From contig JAHQIW010004578.1 of NCBI GenBank assembly GCA_019055375.1, positions 158,372-222,371 of the forward strand: a stretch of DNA of 64,000 nt, given 5' to 3'. Below, one piece after another: positions 55,701 through 64,000 of the stretch (the first letter of the stretch is position 1; the number at the start of each line of letters is the position of its first letter). The notes under the pieces are model-generated. The model made no database searches, was not told the origin of the DNA, and saw nothing but the letters and a program-made list of their open reading frames with translations. The stretch comes from Parelaphostrongylus tenuis (Eukaryota; Nematoda; Chromadorea; Rhabditida; Metastrongylidae). A program made the position numbers and the translations under genes.

Positions 55701-58700
55701 GTAATGTTTACGGAAATATGGAAGAAATAGAAGATAAATTTGATTGATTTGCGGCTAACTATAAATAAAATATAGTAGAAATGGTTGATAGAGCTTCCAA
55801 ATATAACCTTTTCATGAAAACTTGGTTTTTTTCTTCAGAAGTCTTGATTATGAAGGGAGCAATTAAGTTATTTTCAATAAAAATAACCCTATTGAGGTCT
55901 GTTTTATCATATTTGCTCCTATTATTGGCACGCAAACCCCATTTATTGACGGTAAAACTGGAAACTGTATTAGAAACTTGCCACGTTATCCTTGGAGCAG
56001 GCTACGGCAGCCTCTCTTCGCAGCCGTCCGAGGTGCCCGCCGGCCGAAAACGGCACCGTCCGCAAAGGGATATAGTTTGATGCTACTCTGAGATGCCTAA
56101 AAGTCGAACCCGAAAGTGAAGTGATATAAAATTTGTAAGAAACGCAATTCCTCTAGCCTTCTCAGGCTCAGAGTCTCATGATCGCCGGCATAACATCTGC
56201 ATCGAATTTTTATAAAGAAGGCGAGTTATTCATATTGATACATTTCTCCTCATGTATGAGTAGAAGTGCACTCACATTGAACTCTGAGTACCTTTTGAAG
56301 CACAAACAGCCACAGGAAACAACTTTGTATCGTTTTAGGCTATACATAATCTCGACTCCTCAGCACTATCTTCATCAAATGGAGCACGATCGTCGTCATC
56401 CATTTCGCCGTCTAATATGTTCACAACTCGTCCCGCATTCTATACGCCGCGTCAAATCACACCGTTATCACAGGGTTGTAGTACCAGTGAACATGGGAAA
56501 ATGTTGAGGTATGACTACTTCAATCTCAACCTTTATTTGGATATTTCGATGTTCATGTCAGAGCAGTCATTCTTGTATGCTTAAAAAGCATAGACTTCAC
56601 CAATTCGACTTTATATTTCACTCCCGCTTTCGATTCTCAAATTCAATCATGTCTCGTCATAGAATAGTGTCTGAAATGAATCAAAGCGCATCGGTCTATT
56701 CAGTTCGTGGTCCAACAGTTTTCTGAACATAGCCGTCGACATGGCGAATGGTGTGGCAAATAACGGATTTTTGAGCGTTGCGATCAAAACGCATTTGCAA
56801 AGCAGAGCCAAATTAATTCGAGTAGGTTTCTTCAAACAAATTTCTTTGTCGGGACGACCATTTTGTCCGCATCAATCATCATAAAAGCAATAACTATTTC
56901 TGGAAACTGACATTGATTTCGTAGTTCTCTTTTCGAATGTCTTTTTGAGACCACGCTCAAATTCAATGTGCCTGCTAATTATTTTTTGAGCCATGAATTG
57001 GCACGTAATGTGCATTTGTACAGTCCAGTACACGTGTTTCGCCTTAGTAGCCTCATCAGTTGAACAAGCCTTTCGTCTTTAACCAATCCTCTTGGGTACG
57101 CTGGTAACTCAACCCCTTCATAAAGAAGGCGCATACGCGCTGTTTACCCCGCCACTGAGTAAGAATATCACTGATTGGGCAGTGTTTTACACTCGATTGC
57201 TCTTCGCTGGTATCGTCAAATATAATACCTTCCGTTTCGAATGTTTTAAGAGCACTCTCAGATTTCATTTTGCTTGTAAATTTTTTTCCCTGACGATGCA
57301 GTGGTGAAACACGTGTATTATGATGTACAAGTGCCCATAATAGGTCTCTTGCATGGCTTAAAAAGTAATTATCAGACATATTGAATTCGCAGTATTATTC
57401 CACGAATGTTGTCACTCTGAGGTAATTCTAGTAACACTACTAAGTTGAAATGTATACGTGATATTTCTTTCTTCGAGACTATGCCAGGTTCCCCATGTAG
57501 TAATGCGGATAAATTTGACCTAAACAGCGAAAACTGTTAGAATGATTTTCAGTAACAAATTATCACGAAAACGTTCCGTATATTCTGGAGAATGTTGACA
57601 GAGTTTGCGAAAGCACCCACCTTCATCCGTTGTTCTTTTCCTTGCATTTTTACCAGCCAATTATAAGGGCCTCAGCCGGAAGCGAATTCGGTAACTTGGT
57701 GAATTTCGACTATCGGTGTAGTAATTGGCGCCAAGTACTACCAGGTGGCGGACAATATCAGTACGATATGACACCTACGAACCAGCAGCATATGAGCCAT
57801 GAGTTGCCTCCTATTGGGATGAGAGTTCAGGTATGATCTCGTTATACGTTCGAATATCATATTTTCAGAGCTGAGATAAATCCATTTTGTACAGTGACAT
57901 TTTTGTTTCCAAATTTACATTGAATCATCGTTGTTTATAGATTTTGAATCACTCATGATCCGACGTCGCATAATGAGCGGTGCAATCATTAACTCATTCA
58001 ATTCGTTTCTCGGAATCCATCATCCTCATAGATCTCCGAATTTGTTGAAATGGTCATTTGCTTAAACGAGTTTTGCTAGGAATGTCACTGAATGACTTTC
58101 TAGTTGACTTTCCACAAAATTTTGAGATACGTGCTAGAGTGTCATTCACATTACTATATGCAGCCGCTAGTTTTTGTGAATCGGAGGCAATAGGTTGTGT
58201 AAAAAATTCGTATCGTTTTGTTTTTCTAATGTGATTTTTGCAACGAAAGTGCACGACTTTGGTATCGCCCAACTGCGCATTTTCTTGTGAACAATTTAGT
58301 ATACAATTTGCCTATAGTTGCTCAAAGATGGAGCTATTTTTGGAACAGATTCGCTTGCTATTCACGCAGGAATCGCGCGTTGTGGTAAATGCTAGTGAAG
58401 CGGGCGCATTATCTCCCCTACGTGTCATTCATGCTTGCGTGGCAAGCGATTTGTCCCTAAGACAGCTCTGTCTCAAGGCAACCATAGACAGGCTACCAAA
58501 TTGCTCTCAAAAAAATGTGCAGTTGAACGATACTCAAATTACGAAATTTCATTGCAAAAAGCAGTTTGTGTTGGTTATAAAGGGACAAATGATAGACCTA
58601 TCTCATTTGTCAGAGAGAATTTTTTCAAAGCAATGATAGTAACCATTCTAAAGCTGAGGTTTCTGGATACAGCCTCATGTGGCAGGTTTTCGAAAAGCTT

Positions 58701-61700
58701 TTATAACGCTATAGAATTTCAACTAAAATTGTGTCTCAGGCGCGTATATCTCTCGCCGGACAGAGCTCTAATCATGACTAAGCAAAGAAAAAGAAGGTCA
58801 CGTTGTGCAAAAAAAAACAGAACAAAAAAAAAACATAGCCTTCCTCTACTTGGACCTTAGTTGCGTATTGATTTGTCAATATAAGATGAGAATGAGAAAC
58901 CCATTCATATAGGATTGTGGAGCAAACTTTCTTTTACAAGTACAAAAAGGGTCTTTTTTGCGAAACGGGGAAAAGATCTCTAGATAAGGAAAATATCCGC
59001 GATGACAGGCGCAAAATGTGAGGCATCATTTTTGCTTTCGCCGTGGCAGCGTATTAAGAGGGCTTTGTATAAACCAAGTGCATTATCAATGCTGCCCGAC
59101 CGGAGCGATTGAATGACTGTTAAAGATCTGCCAGAAGTGCAAAAGTCTTCTTTCCAGAGGGTTGAAAAATGGAATTACATAAAGAAATCCTGCTCATATC
59201 TATATTTCCTGAACGAAGCGGAAAGTTCAGAATGAAACTTCATTGTAGAAAGATAAACCATCCAAGAAAGTTTTACATCCTATAGAGGCCAGTAATTTTT
59301 AGGTATTATAAAATTTCGTTGCTACAATTCTACGTGATCTTTTGTTAATTGTTTTGTAAAGCAGTTTGTCTATCCTGGGTATGCAAAATTCGGTACTCTT
59401 CCGTTGTCCGTTCCCTGTTTCGACTCTCTGAAAAAACGTATTTATCGGTCGTATTTAATGTTCCAGTAATCATTTGATAGCTCAAATTACAGGAATTTAA
59501 TTGATGTGCTTCATATTTGAGAAGGCTCTAATATTACGTTGAAAGAGCAGAAGTAAAATTTTGTTCCTCATTCAAGCATTTTTCGCTAATCAACGTTTTT
59601 TATTGAGAGTTTAAACAATCAGTCGATAAATCTATCTTGGGGATTCCAATCACTTACTTGGTTCTCGAAATATACTTTGCGATCCACTGTGAAAACCAAA
59701 AGAAGATTGAGTTTTGCAAAGCCAGATTATTTCCACTACACGCGCCTTGTTTCAACTTTTTTTTTTAGTAGTCTTTTGTAGTCTTTTTTGATGTTAAAGT
59801 AATTATTCAATATCTTGAATCAAAAGAATTCGATTGGTGTACTTCATTTCTAGAAAGGCTTGCGCCATATTCTTGCAAGACCATGACTGCGTCTTTTTCA
59901 GTGCTTCGTAAAGCATAAACGATCATAATTGAGAAAACCTGATGAAAACTAGCAAAAAGCAATTGAGTGGCAAACAATATGTACTGGACTGGTGTCGCTT
60001 GTTGCGAAATTTTGTTCAATGCAGGTAAAGGCGTGTGGCTTGGCGTCGGCATGGGCAAAATCTTATCCACATACCTCTAAAGCGTAACTGCTTGAAAGCG
60101 ATGTCGTGCTGCGCAAAAATTAACATTTTCTTAGCAGCTATACTGCAATGTAAAGTTTACATGCCAAGAGAACTCTCGGAATCGACAAGATTTGAGCTAT
60201 CGAATTGTTGCTAAAAGTCTAAAGAAAAAAAAAGCTTTGTTCAGCGAGTAATATTCCAACAAAAAGCATGGTTTTATTTTTACTCCTGTAGCACATCAGT
60301 GCAGCCATATTGGAAGCAAAGCTCTCCAATGGAATCTCTGAAATTTGTTCTATGATGAGATTGTCAAAACTCGAAGAAAAAGCAAAGGTCGCGTTTTCTC
60401 AAGATTCCAAGGAAAGGCGTGACACAAAGGCGTGGTCCAGTTCTGCGAAACCCACTCTTCTTTTGGGTGTTATAACGCACCAAGAAGTCCGTTTCAAAAA
60501 CCAAAAACATCATTGGCATTCTTGAAATTCGATCTCTCAAATAGTTGTTAAAACTCTTAAGAAAAACTTCAATCAAGAAATTTTTGTATGGGAAGCAAAA
60601 TTTTATTTTTGTTTTTTCCAGGTGGTAATAAAGCTTTTTCAGAAATGAAGTAGATCAATCAAATTCTTTTGATTCATGCTATTGAACGCTTACTTAGCAT
60701 TGAGAATGTTAGCAAAGATAATCCTATTTTGAAGGGTCGAAACAGGGTACGAATAACGGAGAAATACCTAAAATTCTATAAATTTTTCATTGCTAAATTT
60801 GTATACATATTGCGACTTCCAAGTTTTGCCTGTCTCGTTGTTTCCTGGGCGAAATGTTTGCAGTTGTGGCCAGCAAAGCGGCGGCGACTCGTGTTCGTTT
60901 TTCGCTCCCTTTTTCTGTGAATTCCCCTGACTTCTGACTGGAGGAGATTTTCTAGCTCATAAACTCTCACTGCCTACATGCTATGTGGAACGTAGACTCC
61001 GTTGGATAAATCAGCGTTCTTTCATGTTCGCAAAAACTTCTGCGTTTCTCTTGATTGTATGTGCTTCATGATTTCTCTATGCGTATGCTTTATGCCTGGT
61101 TATCGTGAATAATTCTGGTCATTTTTCGTCTTCGTGTTGTGCATTCTCAACATCGCGATATTTCATTTTTATATTTACGAAACACATGTATGCAGTTGTT
61201 GGTATCACGCAGTGAACGAATTCTAGCATACGTAGAATATCAATCTGTACAAGTGATGAATTTTGAGATATAAATGGTTTAGAATTTCCATAGCGGAATG
61301 GTTGTTTGGAGTTCGCTCTATGCTACAACTTCTCAGAACGCAGTCGTTTTGAAAATACTCTCATCGATGTTTCTTTTCGCTAAAATTTAACCACGGTGAT
61401 ATGTGTAATGACCGATATTTTTGTGAGAATATCATAGAAACGCATTCTCTTTCGTGTGTGGACTACTTTTCTTGGATGGCAATAGCAGAAATTTCGAAAA
61501 ATTAACACTGTGTTGAAATTGTGACTTCCTAAATTCCTTTTATGTGTGCCCTCCTTGCTTCCGAACTTGATATTCTCTGTATGTACGAATTTCAACTCGA
61601 GTTTTCATCTATAAGACGGATTCACATGTTGCAGTGCATTGCTGCGCTCATTTGGTCACTAGTAGATTTTTCCATTGTTCTAAAGGAGTTTCAACTGCGA

Positions 61701-62128
61701 TGCAAGCAAATCTTCTATAATTCCAAAAGATTGGTGGTCGTCAGCGAAATTCTGAGTACTCTATAGCTTGTTATTCAACATAATGATAGTAAGCAGTTTT
61801 CCATATTGTGTTTGACACATAGAAATAAATTAGAAAACAAAAAAATCTACGGGAGAGGTGTTGACAATGACATGTAAAGACAAGTCATTGAAGAGCTAAG
61901 TATATAAGTGCATTATGAAAGTGTTTGAAGCAGTAGCTAATCGTCTATGCTTTCATGTGTCTTTGCATATTGTATTCTTTTTTCAAAGTGACTTAGCACT
62001 TGGTATTTTTGACTTTCCAATCAACCTAACATCTATTTTATCACTGCATTTTATAGGAACATTACATGGAGGACTCTCAGCAATACACTGAATCATCCAC
62101 GGAATGCAGTCCTCCTTCGTTTTCGTAG
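46635..62128 (+). CDS. Unrecognised multi-exon gene, hydrophilic protein
   Basis: Nine candidate exons on the plus strand, listed separately, look like one gene. The best supported are at 46635, 48649, 51581, 56339, 57657 and the terminal exon at 62057. The product is hydrophilic: an acidic N-terminal part, a basic patch (HVDHKKKRRK), a Ser-rich stretch (SALSSSNGARSSSSISPS), a Gly/Gln/Tyr-rich stretch (GGGQYQYDMTPTNQQ) and a Ser/Thr-rich tail ending SPPSFS. I see no enzyme motif, signal peptide or recognised domain; a nuclear or regulatory role is a guess from composition. Phases do not close between 53281 and 56339 or between 56508 and 57657, so at least one exon is probably missing in each gap or a splice site is misplaced. 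The start could be the ATG at 46635 or 46656. The frame is open back to an acceptor at 46532, so an upstream exon is also possible. The last intron is 4.2 kb of repeats. Confidence 0.6.
46988..47332. mobile_element. Palindromic MITE, GGGTTGGCAAG family, diverged
   Basis: Left end TTGGATTGACAAGGATTTTC matches the family start. The inner arms CTATCGTTTAGAGC (about 47060) and GCTCTAAACGATAG (about 47300) are inverted. The central hairpin contains GACGAGTATCGC, as at 10155. The right end is worn. Only 200 bp after the first exon of the unknown gene. Confidence 0.65.
47345..47613 (+). mobile_element. Fold-back repeat with CTGATGA..GAAAAC segment
   Basis: Arms TTGTTTCTGAGCCAACTTG and CAAGTTGGCTCAAATAACAA are inverted. 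The interior has GAGAGGATTGGCTAAAGACG, then CTGATGA at 47519, GAAAACACGTG, a TGTAT/ATACA hairpin and AGGGCCCATCATAGAG. Preceded by AGACCACGTTCAAACTTC. Confidence 0.65.
48649..48756 (+). CDS. Unknown gene, exon 2
   Basis: Exactly 36 codons, phase 0 to 0, between acceptor TTCATTGCAG and donor GTGAGC. It encodes RYDNTFDVAVMMRESGYPEP, then FRLPKSVTVVKKRRDM. Coding-like composition with a basic end. The upstream phase matches exon 1. Confidence 0.65.
48832..48875 (+). CDS. Unknown gene, possible exon 3
   Basis: A weak acceptor (GATGTAG) is followed by 44 bases to GTGAGT. Phase continuity from exon 2 forces the frame EICHFRFHFRVKKR and then joins the exon at 51347. The frame that looks more protein-like (DMPLQIPLPGEEEV, open on to a GTAAGT at 48912) does not fit either neighbour. 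The call stays tentative. Confidence 0.3.
49190..49800 (-). mobile_element. Degenerate mariner transposase relic
   Basis: Minus-strand fragments in two frames: LICRKNALFQQDNAKPQTA (second catalytic Asp, QDNA.P), EVLPYSPYTPDSALLDN (third Asp region, usual YSPDLAPSDYH) and FETFDQVKKACQDFFDSKPK with KLVDRWQK (C-terminus). A frameshift separates the first from the others. The N-terminus is missing. It sits in an intron of the unknown gene. Confidence 0.78.
51347..51425 (+). CDS. Unknown gene, possible exon 4
   Basis: Acceptor GCTTTTACAG, donor GTAAAT. Two frames are open: DLLLRENEQELQQHNHP with CKTETHGDE (fits the preceding 44 base exon), or TCFYVKMNKSSSNTIIPARQ with KLMAT (fits exon 5 at its strongest acceptor). 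I cannot decide without transcript data. Confidence 0.4.
51581..51657 (+). CDS. Unknown gene, exon 5 (basic patch)
   Basis: Acceptor CTTTTGTTCAG, donor GTAAGT. It encodes NEPVIISSDNEYSVAHVD, then HKKKRRK, phase 1 out. Acidic/Ser run followed by a basic cluster that could be a nuclear localisation signal. If exon 4 uses its acidic frame, an alternative acceptor at AATGAG (51587) keeps the reading frame. Confidence 0.6.
51890..52460 (+). repeat. Two related partial fold-back units
   Basis: GTGCCATATCAGATCTC..GGAAAGGCTC (from 52070) and GTGCCATATCAGGCCTC..GTGAAAAGCTTG (from 52361) are homologous 90 bp blocks in direct orientation. The second is preceded by GATTGGCTAAACCGGAAGG, CTGATGA (52319) and GAAACGTG, linking it to the 47 kb and 57 kb elements. 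The first block's upstream part differs. Confidence 0.5.
52500..53180. mobile_element. Inverted-repeat element, about 680 bp
   Basis: Left CAAGAACTTTTCATAAAAGTG, then TTAGTAATCATTCAGAAGC; right, reversed, AAGAACTTTTTATCAGAG, then TTTTAATAATCATTCAAATC. Same family as 24512, in an intron of the unknown gene. Confidence 0.55.
53281..53346 (+). CDS. Unknown gene, exon 6
   Basis: Acceptor TTGTTTGCAG, donor GTATGT, 66 bases. Continuing phase 1 from exon 5 gives LRARCGRKKALYSVEIRY, then TVES. Read in phase 0 it would be CVQDVEGKKHSIQSKSDIPL, then NQ. The first fits the neighbour and extends the basic cluster. Confidence 0.5.
53817..53915. repeat. Short hairpin element, 25 bp arms
   Basis: GAAAACTTAGCTGTTTGGCT (then GGCGC) at 53817 pairs with GCGCCAGCTAAACAGCCAAG (then TTTTC) at 53891, two mismatches, around a 49 base GC-richer loop. 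Lies in an intron of the unknown gene after exon 6. Confidence 0.75.
54530..55450 (+). repeat. Diverged array of the 150 bp unit
   Basis: At least four successive degenerate units, each with a block like TGTAAAACAAAATATAG, a TTACAGCG-like block, an AATAAAGAGGCC-like block and CTATCGAATGACTGCTAAA. Starts near 54840, 54960 and 55300 are clearest. The same unit forms the arms of the 23-25 kb elements. Confidence 0.5.
56339..56508 (+). CDS. Unknown gene, Ser-rich exon
   Basis: Acceptor TATCGTTTTAG, donor GTATGA, phase 0 to 2. It encodes AIHNLDSSALSSSNGARSSS, then SISPSNMFTTRPAFYTPRQI, then TPLSQGCSTSEHGKMLR. A low-complexity, probably disordered segment. Neither side closes in phase with the exons I can see, so flanking exons are probably missing. 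Confidence 0.55.
56935..57375 (-). mobile_element. Fold-back repeat with CTGATGA..GAAAC segment
   Basis: Arms CTAATTATTTTTTGAGCCAT (56974) and ATGGCTTAAAAAGTAATTAT (57354) are inverted. On the minus strand CTGATGA (57059-57053) is followed by GGCTACTAAGGC, GAAACACGTG and a TGTAC/GTACA hairpin. Preceded by GAGACCACGCTCAAATTC. Lies in an intron of the unknown gene. Confidence 0.65.
57657..57830 (+). CDS. Unknown gene, penultimate exon
   Basis: 58 codons, phase 0 to 0, between acceptor TTTTTACCAG and donor GTATGA. It encodes PIIRASAGSEFGNLVNFDYR, then CSNWRQVLPGGGQYQYDMTP, then TNQQHMSHELPPIGMRVQ. One frame only is open. Gly/Gln/Tyr-rich with no recognised domain. It joins the last exon in phase. 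Confidence 0.65.
58225..58460 (+). mobile_element. Mariner N-terminal fragment
   Basis: From 58328 the plus strand reads MELFLEQIRLLFTQESRVVV, then NASEAG, the same helix-turn-helix start seen at 11699. The sequence just before it (GCGCATTTTCTTGTGAACAA) matches the 5' leader at 11790. No catalytic part follows. Confidence 0.65.
58990..60680 (+). repeat. Scattered 150 bp units in the last intron
   Basis: GCAGCGTATTAAGAGGGC, GCGATTGAATGACTGTTAAA, GAGCTATCGAATTGTTGCTA and TATAACGCACCAAGAAG mark further diverged copies. They fill most of the 4.2 kb intron; I see no exon there. Confidence 0.45.
62057..62128 (+). CDS. Unknown gene, terminal exon
   Basis: Acceptor ATTTTATAG, then EHYMEDSQQYTESSTECSPP, then SFS and TAG. 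Phase 0, matching 57830. Acidic and Ser/Thr-rich tail. No clear AATAAA was found in the next 400 bases. Confidence 0.6.
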   Translation, partial: EHYMEDSQQYTESSTECSPPSFS

Positions 62129-62814
62129 TTACTCTAATCATAGTTAGTTAGTGTTATCTAGTGTTTCCTGTCTTAGATCGTTGTTTATCTCCTTTTATGG
62201 AGATTTGTTGTTGCTGACAGCTGTTTTCATCTATTTAGATCCTGCAAGCTTGTGATTTCAACTGTCCTTCCATCAGCTGATGTCAAAAGTTAGCGTTTAT
62301 CCATAAGTGTATTGGAATTTCACTACCTCGTTTGTACCTCCACATATACTTTGGACAGCTTTCATTTAGAATGTTCGTGGAGAGTTCATGATTAAACTTT
62401 TTGCATTATAATATGATGTCATGAGTAAAAATTACTACTGTCATTTGCTCCTTTGCTGTGTGTAATGAAGGTTTCCGTATAAGTGCCTTTGTTAAATATG
62501 GTTGTGTCATAAGATGGTTGAGTTGCGATCTGTATAAAAAATTTTAACAGATTTCAGCTTTGGATTCCTTTATTTTACCCATCTCCTTCCTCATTGCGAT
62601 TGTTCGATGATCAAAGAAGCTGCAAAACTGCTAAGGGTTCTTAAACCTTGAGGGCCGGTGTGTACCAGCTGAAGTACACAATTGCTTGAAGGCCTTTCTC
62701 GCTGAGAATTTTCTCTTTCAAAATTTGGTAGTTATTCAAAAGCTCGAATCTCTGCGATTTCGAGAGTATGTTTGGTTTTTCATGAAGGCCTTTTTGTTAC
62801 GCAGTGATGTAGAG

Positions 62815-63345
62815 TGAAGTGCAGAACTTTTGCTCCATGTGGTACTCGAACTCACATCTCACTCTGTCAGGGAGCGCGCGCTCTAAACCATTGCACTAGA
62901 GGTTACACCCATTTTACACACCACTCTTTCTACGACAGAGCACATCTATCTGTCAACCGCCAACCGTCAGCGGGCTGCCTCGGGTGGTCATTATCGACAT
63001 TGAACTCAGTTACGTCGACAGATATTATGTAATACAGATCAAATGGACTCATTCTTTTTGAGCCTGCTCAGAGATGGTAAGATTTTATATAAAGACATGA
63101 ATATGGCATTGAGATTTTAGCGAATTCCTAGAGGGAGGCGGACCCACTGAACTCCTCTTGCATGCACAGACTACCTAGGCCGAACCGTTGACGGTTGGTT
63201 GTTGACAAATAGATGCGTTGTAGCGCAGAAAGAGTGGTGTCAATACAGGTGTCGGTGGTGCAAGGGATAGAGCATACGCCTCCGCAGTGAGTGAAATGTG
63301 GGTTCGAGTCCCACCTGACGCAAAAAGATTTACACACCAATCTTC
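62815..63345. mobile_element. Composite element with inverted family B heads
   Basis: Reversed head at 62840-62910 (GGTACTCGAACTCACATC, GCTCTAAACCATTGCAC). Core copies at 62955-63025 and, reversed, at 63175-63235 (CCGTTGACGGTTGGTTGTTG). The forward head at 63249-63321 ends GGGTTCGAGTCCC and ACCTGACGC; its acceptor and T stems pair well. Confidence 0.65.
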
Positions 63346-64000
63346 ATCATTAAATTTATTAACCATTTCACGATCAACAGTTGTAATCGCCACGCGCAGT
63401 GCAAATCGCAGCCAACGCGCGATGTTTGTTGTTTAATTAGGGTTTTTATCGTTTTGGAGTAAATTTAAGGTCTCTCGTAATAGTCGATACTTCGTGATCT
63501 CCTCTGCCCACTCGTGTGCTTTTGGTGCAGATATAACGTTTTTATTGATGGAAAAGCTCTCTTTTTACTACGCAAGCACAACGATGCTGGCATACCATTA
63601 ATTGTAATAGATTTCACAACGAAAAAAATGGTATAAATGCATCACTTCAATATATTTTTTAGGTAAAGTACTCAAAAGTTGTTGTAATGATTGGGAACTG
63701 GAAAACAATGAATATCTTGCCAATAAATGTTGCACAGTGCATGCGATGCCAAGTTATCGATAATGTAGCGAATGGAACTCTTTTGAAACAATGCTTTCTT
63801 CAGTGGGGAAATCTTTTTCATTGAAATTTTAGTATTCATTCGATAGCCAAAATTTTGGAGAAAACGATTAATTGCGTAGTTCTAAAAAATTCAGTGCAAT
63901 GTAACAGCGCAAACAAACTTGTGCTTTTAATTCGGTTTTTTTTTGATAGCTCTGTTATGGTCTGCGCATAGCTTTACATTCAAAGTTCATCAGCCGTTTG

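Noticed and set aside
58435..58860. 141 codon frame downstream of a mariner fragment
   Set aside because: It runs through the repeat block CATTCTAAAGCTGAGG and the poly-A rich stretch after it; there is no splice support and the composition is repeat-like.
1..64000. CRISPR arrays, bacterial operons, rRNA, SL RNA or 5S genes
   Set aside because: No regularly spaced identical repeats, no ribosome-binding-site-led gene runs, and none of the rRNA or spliced-leader sequences I would recognise.

Overview
This is a window of an AT-rich eukaryotic nuclear genome. It has spliced genes with GT..AG introns and short TTTTCAG-like acceptors, no bacterial-type gene packing, and very many interspersed repeats. 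The acceptor style, the mariner relics and the tRNA-derived SINEs suggest a nematode, probably a large-genome strongylid or hookworm relative. That placement is inference, because no rRNA or other marker gene is present. Most open reading frames over 60 codons lie inside repeats and are not genes.

Layout: 1-13.3 kb is gene-poor and repeat-rich. At 14.6-32.5 kb lies a plus-strand gene of at least 11 exons encoding a coiled-coil protein that I recognise as a CCDC6 homologue. Its introns hold SINEs, inverted-repeat elements and two mariner transposase relics. At 32.5-39.1 kb there is intergenic sequence with a SINE-split mariner relic and a 690 bp palindrome. At 39.1-44.5 kb there is a likely first coding exon (39123-39224) behind a good acceptor, with weak candidate downstream exons. 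At 46.6-62.1 kb there is a second plus-strand multi-exon gene of unknown function, hydrophilic with basic and Ser-rich segments. Several exons are well supported but some junctions remain unresolved. From 62.1 kb to 64 kb there is repeat sequence only.

Repeats fall into recognisable families. Family A is a roughly 300 bp SINE with tRNA-like A and B boxes (16 copies called). Families B and C are other tRNA-like heads, often arranged as two inverted tRNA-like units around a conserved core. There are at least seven degenerate or deleted mariner elements of several lineages. A further unit of about 150 bp, recognised by ATTCGATAGCT and TTACAGCG blocks, occurs alone, in arrays and as paired ends of elements of about 740 bp. 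A fold-back family carries a conserved CTGATGA..GAAAC segment and a hairpin that appears to covary. A palindromic MITE family begins with GGGTTGGCAAG. Several insertions are nested and give relative ages.

No biochemical system is visible as a gene cluster. The most unusual material is the set of structured repeats (the CTGATGA..GAAAC fold-backs, the paired tRNA-like composites and the near-perfect pseudo-tRNA at 34209) and the density of inverted copies within introns.
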